Shown here: positions 16,419-24,843 of the stretch, piece by piece
Position numbering within the stretch: the first letter of the stretch is position 1
Layout: every line of letters begins with the position of its first letter
NCBI GenBank assembly: GCA_944327465.1
Contig: CALVHH010000021.1
Coordinates: forward strand, 1-49,955
Length of the DNA stretch: 49,955 nt
Reading direction: 5' to 3'
Origin: an uncultured Clostridia bacterium
GTDB taxonomy: Bacteria > Bacillota > Clostridia > Christensenellales > Borkfalkiaceae
Notes under the pieces: model-generated
Databases searched by the model: none
Told to the model about the DNA's origin: nothing
The model's input: only the letters and a program-made list of their open reading frames with translations
Position numbers and translations under genes: made by a program

Positions 16419-18140
16419 ATGTCTGTCTGGGACGAAGTGCCAAATTTAAAAAACAAATCTATTCCCGAACTCAAACAGTTATGTGACGAGCTCAGGAGCA
16501 AGATAATAGATACAGTAATGAAGAACGGCGGTCATCTGTCATCCAATCTCGGCATGGTTGAACTGACTGTCGCACTTCACTATGTGTTTGATTTTCCCCG
16601 TGATAAGATAATTTATGACGTTGGGCATCAATGTTACACGCATAAACTGCTCACGGGCAGATGTCAGAAGTTTTCCACGCTCCGAAAGCTGGGCGGGATA
16701 TCAGGCTTTCCTAAGCGCGAAGAGAGCGTTTACGACTGTTACAATACCGGTCATGCCGGGACGTCGATATCGGCTGCGCTCGGCATAGCAAAGGCGCGCG
16801 ACATAAAGGGCGAAAATTTCAACGTGATTGCCGTGATAGGGGACGGGTCGTTCAACAACGGGCTTGTATACGAGGCGTTCAACAGCGTAAGCGAAATCAA
16901 TTCAAATATTTTAATTATAATTAACGACAACCACATGTCTATAAGTCCTACGGTTGGTTCGATGCATGAATATCTTGAAGAACTGAGTTCCGAAAGCGAG
17001 GGCAATGCAAAAAAGAAGAGACACGAGACGATATTTGAACGGTTCGGATTGTCTTACGACGGCGTATACGACGGCAACGACCTTGCGCTGATGATAGACA
17101 AGCTGACTTGCGTAAAGCAAAAACTTCGCGAACGTTCGGTAATATTGCACGTTGCCACAAAGAAGGGCAAGGGGTATCTCTATTGCGAGGAAAATCCTCA
17201 GGAGACCCATGGCATTTCGGCGACGAACGGAGCAGTGGAGTATTCGTCGGTGCTCGGCGAAACTCTTATTTCAATGGCTCGCGGCGATGATAGGATAGTT
17301 GCCGTAACGGCGGCAATGACGCCCGGCGTCGGACTCTCTGAATTTTTTACTGAGTTTCCCGAGCGCTCTATCGACGTCGGTATTTGCGAATCCCACGGCG
17401 CGGTTGTCTGCGCCGGTCTGGCGGTGGAGGGGATGAGACCGTACTATGCTGTGTATTCCACGTTTTTACAGCGCGCATTTGACCAGATAGTTGTTGACAT
17501 ATGCAGCCAGAACTTGCCCGTAGTCATGTGTATCGACCGTGCGGGTATTTCGGGTTCAGACGGGGAAACTCATCAAGGAGAGTTCGATTTGTCCTTTCTC
17601 AGCCTCATTCCCAATCTTACGATAGCCGTACCTAAAGATATCAACGAGTTCAGGAAAATGTTGCTGCTTTCATCGGCATTTTCCGGCCCGCTTGCGATAA
17701 GGTATCCAAAGGATGGATACAACGCTTTTAAAGGGTCTTCTTTTGAAATCGGCAAGTGGGAAATTATGTGTGAGGGAAACGATTGCGCGATAATCGCGTG
17801 CGGCGAACGCATGATAACGCTGGCTCTTGCGGCAGCCGGGCATTGCGCCGAAAGAGGGGTATCCTGCTGCGTGGTCAATGCAAGATTTGTAAAGCCGCTC
17901 GACACAGAAGTTCTCGAAGGTCTTAAACAGGATTTGATAGTCACGCTTGAAGACAATGCCCTGATAGGCGGTTTTGGTTCGCTTATTGATTGCTATTACA
18001 GCGAGACGCGCAAGCAAATTAAGAATTTTGCCTATCCCGACGAATTTATTCCTCACGGCAGCGTGGGTGAGCTGATATCAAAGTACGGTATCTCTGTGGA
18101 TAAGGTAAGCGAATATATATTAAAAAATGCGAATAGATAA
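16419..18140 (+). CDS. dxs: 1-deoxy-D-xylulose-5-phosphate synthase
   Basis: Thiamine-diphosphate enzyme, first step of the MEP isoprenoid pathway (pyruvate plus glyceraldehyde 3-phosphate). It has GGHLSSNLG, YDVGHQCYTHKLLTGR, the TPP-binding GDGSFNNG...N motif, the glutamate-containing central domain beginning near residue 285, and transketolase C-terminal features such as DRAGISGSDGETHQG. At 573 residues it is shorter than the usual 610-640, with trimmed linkers but no missing motif. The start follows ispA by one base; the stop overlaps tlyA by 14 bases. Confidence 0.94.
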   Translation: MSVWDEVPNLKNKSIPELKQLCDELRSKIIDTVMKNGGHLSSNLGMVELTVALHYVFDFPRDKIIYDVGHQCYTHKLLTGRCQKFSTLRKLGGISGFPKREESVYDCYNTGHAGTSISAALGIAKARDIKGENFNVIAVIGDGSFNNGLVYEAFNSVSEINSNILIIINDNHMSISPTVGSMHEYLEELSSESEGNAKKKRHETIFERFGLSYDGVYDGNDLALMIDKLTCVKQKLRERSVILHVATKKGKGYLYCEENPQETHGISATNGAVEYSSVLGETLISMARGDDRIVAVTAAMTPGVGLSEFFTEFPERSIDVGICESHGAVVCAGLAVEGMRPYYAVYSTFLQRAFDQIVVDICSQNLPVVMCIDRAGISGSDGETHQGEFDLSFLSLIPNLTIAVPKDINEFRKMLLLSSAFSGPLAIRYPKDGYNAFKGSSFEIGKWEIMCEGNDCAIIACGERMITLALAAAGHCAERGVSCCVVNARFVKPLDTEVLEGLKQDLIVTLEDNALIGGFGSLIDCYYSETRKQIKNFAYPDEFIPHGSVGELISKYGISVDKVSEYILKNANR

Positions 18141-18882
18141 ATATCTTTCCGCGCAGTTCGGTTCGCGCACCCGCGCGGCGCAGGCGGTGGCGGAAGGGCT
18201 TGTAAAAGTGAACGGGAAAATCGTGCGCCCGTCGTATGAAGTTGAAGATGGCGATGATATCGCCGTTGAAACAAAGTGCGAAAGTTATGTCTCAAACGGC
18301 GGGTACAAACTTGCAAAGGCTCTAAAGGATTTCAATTTTGACGTCTCCGGCGATGTGGTAGCCGATATCGGTGCGAGTACGGGCGGTTTTACCGATTGCC
18401 TGCTTCAAAACGGCGCAAAGAAAGTCTATTGCATAGATGTCGGTGAAAATCAGCTCGACCCAAAACTTTGCAGGGAAAAGATAGTCATCATAGATAATTT
18501 CAATGCCCGCAATATGCGTGCCGATTTATTTGCCGAACGGCTCGACGGCGTGGTAGTGGATGTGAGTTTTATATCTCTCACAGTCATTTTAGATGCTGTT
18601 TGCGATGTACTATGCGACGCGAAGTATATTATTGCGCTCATCAAACCCCAGTTTGAATTTGATAAGAAAAAGGTTGGTAAGAACGGCATAGTGCGTGATG
18701 CGGCGATGCACAGGGCGGCAATCAAAAAAATTTACGATTATGCCGCGGATTTGAACTTGGCGCCGTCCAAGTTGACAAATGCACCTATAAGGGAAGGCAA
18801 GAATAAGGAGTATTTAATTCTTCTTGTAAAAAATGGTTATGCAATTGCATTTAATGAATTAATAAAGTACGTTGAATTATAA
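18127..18882 (+). CDS. tlyA: TlyA family rRNA 2'-O-methyltransferase/hemolysin-like protein
   Basis: A 251-residue protein with an S4 RNA-binding domain (residues 1-62, MRIDKYLSAQFGSRTRAAQAV) followed by an FtsJ-like SAM methyltransferase domain (DIGASTGGFTDCLLQNGAKKV and VDVSFISL). Homologues methylate ribosomal RNA. The dxs-tlyA-nadK-argR-recN order is conserved in Firmicutes. A terminator-like hairpin spans the stop codon. Confidence 0.9.
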   Translation: MRIDKYLSAQFGSRTRAAQAVAEGLVKVNGKIVRPSYEVEDGDDIAVETKCESYVSNGGYKLAKALKDFNFDVSGDVVADIGASTGGFTDCLLQNGAKKVYCIDVGENQLDPKLCREKIVIIDNFNARNMRADLFAERLDGVVVDVSFISLTVILDAVCDVLCDAKYIIALIKPQFEFDKKKVGKNGIVRDAAMHRAAIKKIYDYAADLNLAPSKLTNAPIREGKNKEYLILLVKNGYAIAFNELIKYVEL

Positions 18883-18900
18883 AAAATTTAACGTACTTTT
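18864..18900 (+). terminator. Terminator-like hairpin spanning the tlyA stop
   Basis: AAAGTACGTT (18864-18873) pairs perfectly with AACGTACTTT (18890-18899), extendable by three weaker pairs. The loop holds the tlyA stop codon. Only TTTT follows, so termination is probably partial. The nadK promoter starts two bases later. Confidence 0.6.
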
Positions 18901-18901
18901 C

Positions 18902-18930
18902 TTGCATATTTGTATATTTGGTGGTATAAT
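18902..18930 (+). promoter_or_regulatory. Sigma-A promoter placed for a leaderless nadK mRNA
   Basis: -35 TTGCAT (18902-18907), 17-base spacer, -10 TATAAT (18925-18930). The ATG is at 18938, seven bases after the -10, where transcription itself should begin. No Shine-Dalgarno lies between. Confidence 0.75.
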
Positions 18931-18937
18931 TATTCAT

Positions 18938-19747
18938 ATGATAAAGGTTGGTCTGTATTTTAAATACGGTTGCGACGGCTCCGAACTTTTTCGGCGCACT
19001 GTCAAGGCGCTTGGCGAGCGCGGCGTGGAGTATCGTTTGGTAAACGATTGCGGCGAGCTGGCGGGGCTGGATGTGTTGATGGTATTCGGTGGCGACGGAA
19101 CGATTTTAAATATTGCCGCCAAATGCGCCGAGCTCGGAGTGAAGATAATCGGCATTAATTACGGACACCTCGGCTTTCTTGCCGAGTTTGAACCTGAAAA
19201 ACTTGACGAGGCAATAGATATCGTCTGTTCAGGCAGATATAGCTTGCAGAGGAGAAGCCTTATCGAAATAAACTACGGCGGCAGGCAGTTTCTTGCCTTA
19301 AACGACCTCGTGATCCAGCGCTGTACCTCCGGGAACGAGTTTTCGAATACGATCAACCTATGTGCTGCAATCGACGGTTCCGTTGTCGATAATTATACGG
19401 CAGACGGGCTTATAGTCAGCACTCCCACAGGCTCTACCGCATATTCTCTTGCGGCGGGCGGGTCCGTCCTTACGCCGGACATCGACGCCTTCATTATGAC
19501 GCCTATCTGCGCACATTCGCTGCATTCGCGTCCCGTCGTGTACAGTGACGATTCCGTACTCACAATTACCAGAACGGATGGAAGGGGTGCCGTCAACATT
19601 ATCGTCGACGGCAGAGCGGTCGACTGCGTGCTCGAGACGGGCTGCATAACGGTTAAAAAGTCGCCGTTTAAGGTTGAGTTCATTACGTCGCTCAACAACA
19701 ATTTTTTCAACAAGCTATTAATAAAACTAAACATATGGAGTAAATAA
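18938..19747 (+). CDS. nadK: NAD kinase
   Basis: Phosphorylates NAD to NADP. The 269-residue protein has the GGDGT motif (51-55), NYGHLGFLAE, the diphosphate/NAD site GNEFSN, and DGLIVSTPTGSTAYSLAAGG. The start at 18938 is chosen because NadK proteins begin a few residues before the first strand (IKVGLYF). The 22 upstream in-frame codons lie in the tlyA hairpin and the promoter. It is followed two bases later by argR. Confidence 0.93.
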   Translation: MIKVGLYFKYGCDGSELFRRTVKALGERGVEYRLVNDCGELAGLDVLMVFGGDGTILNIAAKCAELGVKIIGINYGHLGFLAEFEPEKLDEAIDIVCSGRYSLQRRSLIEINYGGRQFLALNDLVIQRCTSGNEFSNTINLCAAIDGSVVDNYTADGLIVSTPTGSTAYSLAAGGSVLTPDIDAFIMTPICAHSLHSRPVVYSDDSVLTITRTDGRGAVNIIVDGRAVDCVLETGCITVKKSPFKVEFITSLNNNFFNKLLIKLNIWSK

Positions 19748-19749
19748 CC

Positions 19750-20202
19750 ATGCATAGGAACGCAAGACAGGCTACAATTCTCGACATTATCTCTAAAAAG
19801 GACATTGAAACCCAGGAAGAGTTGTGTGCGGAACTCAATAAACTGAACTTCAACGTCACTCAAGCTACGATTTCGCGCGATATCAAGGACCTTAAACTCT
19901 ATAAAGTTGCCGGTACCACCAAAAAGTATAAATATGCATATATCGAAGGCGAAGGCGATGTCGTTACGAACAAGATGCGCAACCTGTTCCGCGAATGCGT
20001 TCAGAGCATCAATTATGCCAACAATATAATAGTGGTCAAAACAATGCGCGGCAACGGTTCAACGGCCGGTGCGTTTATCGATTCCCTTCAATTTTCAGAA
20101 ATAATCGGCTCTGTAGCCGGCGACGATACAGTGCTTATTGTTGTGGATAATAACGAAAATACCGTCGTACTTGCAGACAGATTGAAAGAATACATCCGAT
20201 AA
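19750..20202 (+). CDS. argR: Arginine repressor ArgR/AhrC
   Basis: A 150-residue regulator of arginine metabolism. The N-terminal winged helix-turn-helix (about 1-70) contains TQEELCAELNKLNFNVTQATISRDIKDL. The C-terminal hexamerisation and arginine-binding domain has GSVAGDDTVLIV, with the paired aspartates that contact arginine. A GGAG ribosome site lies in the end of nadK. No arginine-biosynthesis gene lies in the window; the location beside recN is ancestral in Firmicutes. Confidence 0.93.
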   Translation: MHRNARQATILDIISKKDIETQEELCAELNKLNFNVTQATISRDIKDLKLYKVAGTTKKYKYAYIEGEGDVVTNKMRNLFRECVQSINYANNIIVVKTMRGNGSTAGAFIDSLQFSEIIGSVAGDDTVLIVVDNNENTVVLADRLKEYIR

Positions 20203-20207
20203 TTTTT

Positions 20208-21887
20208 ATGTTAGTCAGGTTATCCATCAAAAACATAGCGCTTATTGACAGCGCCGATATTCAGTTCGATAGTCGGCTGAATGTCCTTTCGGGTGAGACT
20301 GGCTCGGGAAAGTCGGTCATTCTTGACTCGATAAATTTTGTCCTCGGCTCAAAAGCAGATAAATCAATGATACGCCACGGGCAGTCACAGGCGCAGGTCA
20401 CAGCCGAATTCCAAGTTGACGGCTCAAGCCCTGCGGCAAAGGCGGTAGAAGAGCTCGATATCGAATGTGATGGTCAGATAATCATCTCGCGCAAATTTTC
20501 TTTGGATGGCAAAGGCAGCATAAAGCTCAACGGCAACAGCGTGACGGCTGCAATGCTTAAAAGTGTGACATCTCACCTTGTAGACGTTCACGGACAGAGC
20601 GAGCACTTTTTTCTGCTCAGCGAAAGCAATCAGCTCAAGGTGCTCGACAGTCTTTGCGGGAGCGCTGCCGACGACGTAAAGAAAAAACTGGCGCAAGCCG
20701 TCGCCGATAAGCGCAAAATTTTAAAAAAGATTGCAGAGCTGGGCGGCGACGAACAGGAGCGCGAAAGGCAGAAAGACCTTCTTTCTTATCAGATAAATGA
20801 AATCCGTGCGGCGGAAGTCAGGGAGGGTGAATACGACGAGCTCAAGACCAAGCGCGAGCTTATAAATAATACCGAAAGGATTTTGTCCTCTTTAGGCGGC
20901 GCGGCGGAGTATCTGAATTCTGACGGCGGCTGCCTCGACCTTATTTCGTCGGCGCAGAGACAGCTCGCGGGTATTTCCGATATAAGCGCGGAATATTCAA
21001 AAATGTATGAGCGCATAGAAAATCTCTATTCCGAGGCGGATGATATTGCCCGCAGTCTGAACGACATGCTCGATGAGGTGTCCTTCGATGAGGGCGAAGC
21101 CGAGTATGTGGAAGAGAGATTGGAGCTCCTGCGTTCGCTTATGAAGAAGTACGGTCCGGACGAAAGGAGCGTGATAGAATATCTTGAAAGCGCCTCGCTG
21201 CGTCATGAAGCTCTGCTCAACAGCGCGGAAGAACTCAAAAGGCTCAATTGCGGACTCGAAAAAATAGACGACGAGATATACGCTATCTGCATGGAGTTGT
21301 CGGATTTGCGAAAAACTTGTGCCGGCCAGATGTCGATGCGCGTCGTTGAACAGATGAAAAGTTTAAATATTCCAGACGCAAAGTTCTGTGTGGAATTTAA
21401 CTCATACGACAGACAGACCGCCGAGCTTAACAGCACAAACGGTTCTGACGCAGTCAGGTTCATGTTTTCTGCAAATAAGGGCGAACCTCTTAAACCGCTC
21501 GGCAAAATCATTTCCGGAGGCGAAATGAGCAGGTTCATGCTCGCAATCAAAACTCAGTTAAAGGGCATAAACGGTATTTCTACATATATTTTTGACGAGA
21601 TAGATGCGGGCATAAGCGGCGTTACGGCGGGTACCGTTGCGCAGAAGTTTGTCGATATCGGCAGGGATACCCAGATAATAGCCGTTTCGCACCTGCCGCA
21701 GGTTTGCGCTGCTAGCGATGCTCAGTTCCTTATCTATAAGACGGAAGAGGACGGAAAAGCCGTAACGAGAGTTTCAAGACTCAATGACGAGCAGAAGATC
21801 GGCGAAATCGTCCGCCTTACCGGCAATATCGATAGCAACGCTGCCCGCGAACATGCAAAACAACTTATCGAACAATTCATAAAGTAA
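20208..21887 (+). CDS. recN: DNA repair protein RecN
   Basis: SMC-like ATPase acting early in double-strand break repair; 559 residues. Walker A is GETGSGKS (about residues 30-37). Two coiled-coil arms run about 155-210 and 270-365. The C-terminal ABC signature is ISGGEMSRFMLAIK, and Walker B is YIFDEIDAGISG. It starts five bases after argR, and the terminator overlaps its stop. No LexA-type box was recognised immediately upstream, so SOS control would have to come from an upstream promoter. Confidence 0.95.
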   Translation: MLVRLSIKNIALIDSADIQFDSRLNVLSGETGSGKSVILDSINFVLGSKADKSMIRHGQSQAQVTAEFQVDGSSPAAKAVEELDIECDGQIIISRKFSLDGKGSIKLNGNSVTAAMLKSVTSHLVDVHGQSEHFFLLSESNQLKVLDSLCGSAADDVKKKLAQAVADKRKILKKIAELGGDEQERERQKDLLSYQINEIRAAEVREGEYDELKTKRELINNTERILSSLGGAAEYLNSDGGCLDLISSAQRQLAGISDISAEYSKMYERIENLYSEADDIARSLNDMLDEVSFDEGEAEYVEERLELLRSLMKKYGPDERSVIEYLESASLRHEALLNSAEELKRLNCGLEKIDDEIYAICMELSDLRKTCAGQMSMRVVEQMKSLNIPDAKFCVEFNSYDRQTAELNSTNGSDAVRFMFSANKGEPLKPLGKIISGGEMSRFMLAIKTQLKGINGISTYIFDEIDAGISGVTAGTVAQKFVDIGRDTQIIAVSHLPQVCAASDAQFLIYKTEEDGKAVTRVSRLNDEQKIGEIVRLTGNIDSNAAREHAKQLIEQFIK

Positions 21888-21911
21888 AAGCCGACCCGCG
21901 TCGGCTTTTTT
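21886..21911 (+). terminator. Intrinsic terminator overlapping the recN stop
   Basis: Perfect 10-bp stem AAAAGCCGAC/GTCGGCTTTT, 4-base loop CCGC, then further T residues. The left arm begins in the stop codon. Confidence 0.9.
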
Positions 21912-21969
21912 CTTGCAAACTTTTGCCCTTTTGGCGCATAGGACGGCTGTTTATGCGCAAGATAATTGT

Positions 21970-22986
21970 ATGCTCTATTCCAAAAGACTCAAAAAGTTGG
22001 TTCTGATAATACTTTGTGCATTACTGTGTTTGTGTGCATTGACGACTTCGGTCGCGTATGCAGAAGAAAGAGAGATATATCTCGGCGGGTTTGCGGCAGG
22101 GTTCATACTGAACACTTCAACCGTTCAGGTTGTCGGGCTCTGCGATGTTCTGACGGATGAAGGTGTGGTCAGCCCTGCCCGCAACTGTGGTATAAGGACG
22201 GGGGATATTATAGAGCGCATAAACGACATGGATATAGACGCCACCGAGGATTTGGCGGAGGCAATGGAGAGAAGTTACAAAAGTTATGAAATAAGCGTTA
22301 CGCGCGGCGGAAAATCGCTGACATATAATATCGACCCTGTCACAGATAAAGCTTCGGGTCAAAAAAGGTTGGGCATGCTGGTAAAGGACAGCATAAACGG
22401 CATCGGCACGGTTACCTACATCGACAAGACAAAGAATGTTATTGCCTCGCTCGGTCATCCTGTGACGGACACGGCAAAGAACGTAATGCAAATCAACGGA
22501 GGTACCATATATACGTGTGCCATATACGGCGTAAAGAAAGGTGTAAGGGGTACCCCGGGTCAATTGAAGGGCAGTATAGAGAACAATTATATGATAGGGG
22601 CTGCGACCAAAAATAGCAGCTGCGGCATCTTCGGCGATGTGTCGACTGAAGTAGATACTTCAAAGCTGCAAAAAATAAAGACCGCAAACATAGGCGAAGT
22701 CGAGATGGGGCAGGCTGTGATATATTCCACTGTCAGCGAAAATGCGGTAAAGGAGTACGATATAAGCATTGTCAAGATAGATGCGTTCAATAAAGACAAC
22801 CGAAACTTCGTAATAAAAATCGACGACGATGAGCTTATTGAGCTGTCAGGCGGCATAGTTCAGGGGATGAGCGGCAGTCCCATAGTGCAAAACGGCAAGC
22901 TGGTAGGCGCCGTAACACACGTGTTTGTCAATGACCCGACGAGGGGGTACGGCATTGCGATAGATAAAATGTTGAATTCATATTAA
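21970..22986 (+). CDS. spoIVB: SpoIVB serine peptidase
   Basis: Forespore-secreted peptidase that triggers pro-sigma-K processing. The 338 residues comprise a signal-anchor (KRLKKLVLIILCALLCLCAL), a PDZ domain (about 40-120, ARNCGIRTGDIIERIND), and an S55 peptidase domain with the active-site stretch GIVQGMSGSPIV (serine near residue 303), then THVFVNDPT. The position after recN matches Bacillus, but spo0A, which usually follows, is absent. I chose ATG 21970 because the upstream in-frame codons run through the recN terminator region. Confidence 0.92.
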   Translation: MLYSKRLKKLVLIILCALLCLCALTTSVAYAEEREIYLGGFAAGFILNTSTVQVVGLCDVLTDEGVVSPARNCGIRTGDIIERINDMDIDATEDLAEAMERSYKSYEISVTRGGKSLTYNIDPVTDKASGQKRLGMLVKDSINGIGTVTYIDKTKNVIASLGHPVTDTAKNVMQINGGTIYTCAIYGVKKGVRGTPGQLKGSIENNYMIGAATKNSSCGIFGDVSTEVDTSKLQKIKTANIGEVEMGQAVIYSTVSENAVKEYDISIVKIDAFNKDNRNFVIKIDDDELIELSGGIVQGMSGSPIVQNGKLVGAVTHVFVNDPTRGYGIAIDKMLNSY

Positions 22987-22992
22987 TTTTTC

Positions 22993-23029
22993 AATCCTCA
23001 TATAAATTTGTATGAGGATTTTATCTTTT
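22993..23029 (+). terminator. Terminator-like hairpin containing a start codon
   Basis: AATCCTCATA (22993-23002) pairs perfectly with TATGAGGATT (23011-23020) around an 8-base loop, followed by TTATCTTTT. The right arm contains the ATG of the next gene at 23012, so a transcript from spoIVB would either stop here or hide that start codon. Confidence 0.65.
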
Positions 23030-23554
23030 GACAAAATTAAATTTGATAAAAGCTTTTCTATTGCTTTTTGTGCTGCGTTTATACTGTCTGTTATATACGG
23101 CATAGTACTATGCAAAACATTAAATTTTAATGATTACTTTCTTGTTTATGCTAAAAAATACACAAAATTTGTATTTGAGTTTAACACATTCGCTATTGTG
23201 CTGCCGTACATGTTCCGCGAGCTTGCGTGCAGTTACGCGGCTTTTGCTCTTTCGCGTTCGCAAAAATCTAAAATTTTCGTGGTGTGCATAGTTGCCGTCA
23301 GGGCGGTGACGAGCGCACTTTATTGCGCACTTATATTTGTGCGGCTTGGATTTGAAGGGATAGCATGTGCCGTAATAGTGTACATACCGAGCTTGCTTTT
23401 TGCTGTTGCGACTTACTATTTTATTGTGCATTGCCGATGCGTAATAAATAAAAAGTATTGGTTGTTTTGTCCGGCGGCATGCGTAGTTGCAGGGTGTGTT
23501 TTGCTTATAGTTCTGTTGAATGTCGTGTTCAGGCTGTTTATCGTAATCATCTGA
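23012..23554 (+). CDS. Unrecognised membrane protein, possibly SpoIIM-like
   Basis: A 180-residue, very hydrophobic protein not assigned by motif. Probable membrane helices lie near residues 16-34, 60-78, 87-108, 113-138 and 152-178, and a basic loop (SRSQKSKIF) separates helices 2 and 3. The layout of one helix, an outside loop, then a helical cluster with a GFEGIACAVIVYIPSLL stretch resembles stage II sporulation protein M, but similarity is weak. It lies between spoIVB and a D,D-carboxypeptidase. Its ATG is inside a hairpin, and no later start fits as well. Confidence 0.6.
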   Translation: MRILSFDKIKFDKSFSIAFCAAFILSVIYGIVLCKTLNFNDYFLVYAKKYTKFVFEFNTFAIVLPYMFRELACSYAAFALSRSQKSKIFVVCIVAVRAVTSALYCALIFVRLGFEGIACAVIVYIPSLLFAVATYYFIVHCRCVINKKYWLFCPAACVVAGCVLLIVLLNVVFRLFIVII

Positions 23555-23595
23555 CAGTGCGCATATTTTATTTGGATGTTTCGCAAAATAATAGT

Positions 23596-24750
23596 ATGAA
23601 AAGGATTATTTTTATCGCTGTTGCGGCGATTTCATGCGCATTTTTTGCTGGGCGGCAGGCAGGCTATGTCCTGGCGGAGCAGTCAATGACGTCGGGCTGT
23701 AAAAGCGCCTGTCTTGCCGAGGCATCGACGGGCAAAGTCATTTATGAAAGTAATGCCGAAGAGCGTCTGCCTATAGCCAGTGTATGCAAAGTGATGACGC
23801 TTACATTGTGTTTTGACGCCGTTGAAAGTGGAAAACTTAAGCTGGACGGGTTAATTACCGTATCTGAAAATGCGGCAGGAATGGGAGGCTCGCAGGTGTT
23901 TTTGCAGAGCGGGCTGCAGTACCCCGTGTCCGAACTTATCAAATCGATAATCGTCTGCTCAGCAAATGACAGCTGCGTCGCTCTTGCCGAGGCAATTTCT
24001 GGCAGCGAAGAGGCGTTTGTTGCCGATATGAACGCCAGGGCGGAAGCGCTCGGCTGCGCAAACACATTGTTTGCCAACTGCACCGGTCTGCCTAAGGCTA
24101 CTCAGTATTCGTGTGCGAAGGATGTCGCCGTGATGTTTGGAGAACTGATAAAAAATCCCCGATATTTTTCTTACAGCAAAATCTGGCTTGAAGATTTCAA
24201 ACATCCCGACGATAGGATAACTTCCATGACAAACACCAATAAGCTAATAAAAAAATACGCGTTGTGCGACGGCGGCAAGACCGGGTTTACAAACGACGCG
24301 GGATTTTGTCTTGCCGCCACTGCCGAAAGAGACAATATGCGACTTGTTTCGGTAGTCCTTGGCGGAAGTACCAGTGACGCCCGTTTTGACGGGACGGTAA
24401 ATCTGTTCAACTATGGTTTTGCAAATTTTAAAAATAAAATAGTTCTTGACAGCAATGTGAATCTCAACGATAAACTGTGCGTCAACGGCGGCAAAAAGCA
24501 ATATGTCAGCATACGGCCGCAGAGAAACGGCTATGTGTTCTGCTCCGCCGACAGTCAGCCGGACATAACATTCAATATCGTTACGAAAAAAGTATGCGCA
24601 CCCGTTTGTAAGGGTGACCCTGTAGGCGAAGCCGAAGTGTACAGCGACGGCGTTCTCTGCGACAGGGTGACGCTTGTGTGTGCGGAAGATGTTCCAAAGG
24701 CAAACTTTTATGATAATTGGGTAAAAATTGCCGATAATTGGTGCATGTGA
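23596..24750 (+). CDS. D-alanyl-D-alanine carboxypeptidase (PBP5/DacF family)
   Basis: Secreted or membrane-attached penicillin-binding protein that trims pentapeptide side chains. The 384 residues comprise a signal peptide (1-27) and a serine peptidase S11 domain with SxxK (S62-V-C-K65), SAND (the SxN triad) and KTG in GGKTGFTND, then a C-terminal beta domain. ATG 23596 is selected because the signal peptide begins there; the frame extends 46 codons upstream through the previous gene. It may take part in spore cortex formation, given its neighbours. Confidence 0.9.
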   Translation: MKRIIFIAVAAISCAFFAGRQAGYVLAEQSMTSGCKSACLAEASTGKVIYESNAEERLPIASVCKVMTLTLCFDAVESGKLKLDGLITVSENAAGMGGSQVFLQSGLQYPVSELIKSIIVCSANDSCVALAEAISGSEEAFVADMNARAEALGCANTLFANCTGLPKATQYSCAKDVAVMFGELIKNPRYFSYSKIWLEDFKHPDDRITSMTNTNKLIKKYALCDGGKTGFTNDAGFCLAATAERDNMRLVSVVLGGSTSDARFDGTVNLFNYGFANFKNKIVLDSNVNLNDKLCVNGGKKQYVSIRPQRNGYVFCSADSQPDITFNIVTKKVCAPVCKGDPVGEAEVYSDGVLCDRVTLVCAEDVPKANFYDNWVKIADNWCM

Positions 24751-24782
24751 CGCAGGCGGCAACTACATGTTGTGTAAAACAT

Positions 24783-24811
24783 TTGACTAAAAGAGAGACC
24801 TTTGGTAAAAT
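24783..24811 (+). promoter_or_regulatory. Sigma-A promoter for lysA, inside a hairpin loop
   Basis: -35 TTGACT (24783-24788), 17-base spacer, -10 TAAAAT (24806-24811); predicted start near 24818. Flanking sequence AAAGAGACCT and AGGTCTTTTT (about 24790-24799 and 24832-24841) could pair around about 32 bases in read-through RNA from upstream. That would form a terminator-like stem containing the lysA ribosome site GAGGT. Transcripts from this promoter start inside the loop and lack the left arm. Confidence 0.65.
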
Positions 24812-24843
24812 AATTGTGATTATTTTTTCAGAGGTCTTTTTTA

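Noticed and set aside
24751-24843. Lysine riboswitch before lysA
   Set aside because: The gap is under 100 bases and lacks the lysine aptamer's conserved junction; a simple promoter and stem explain it.
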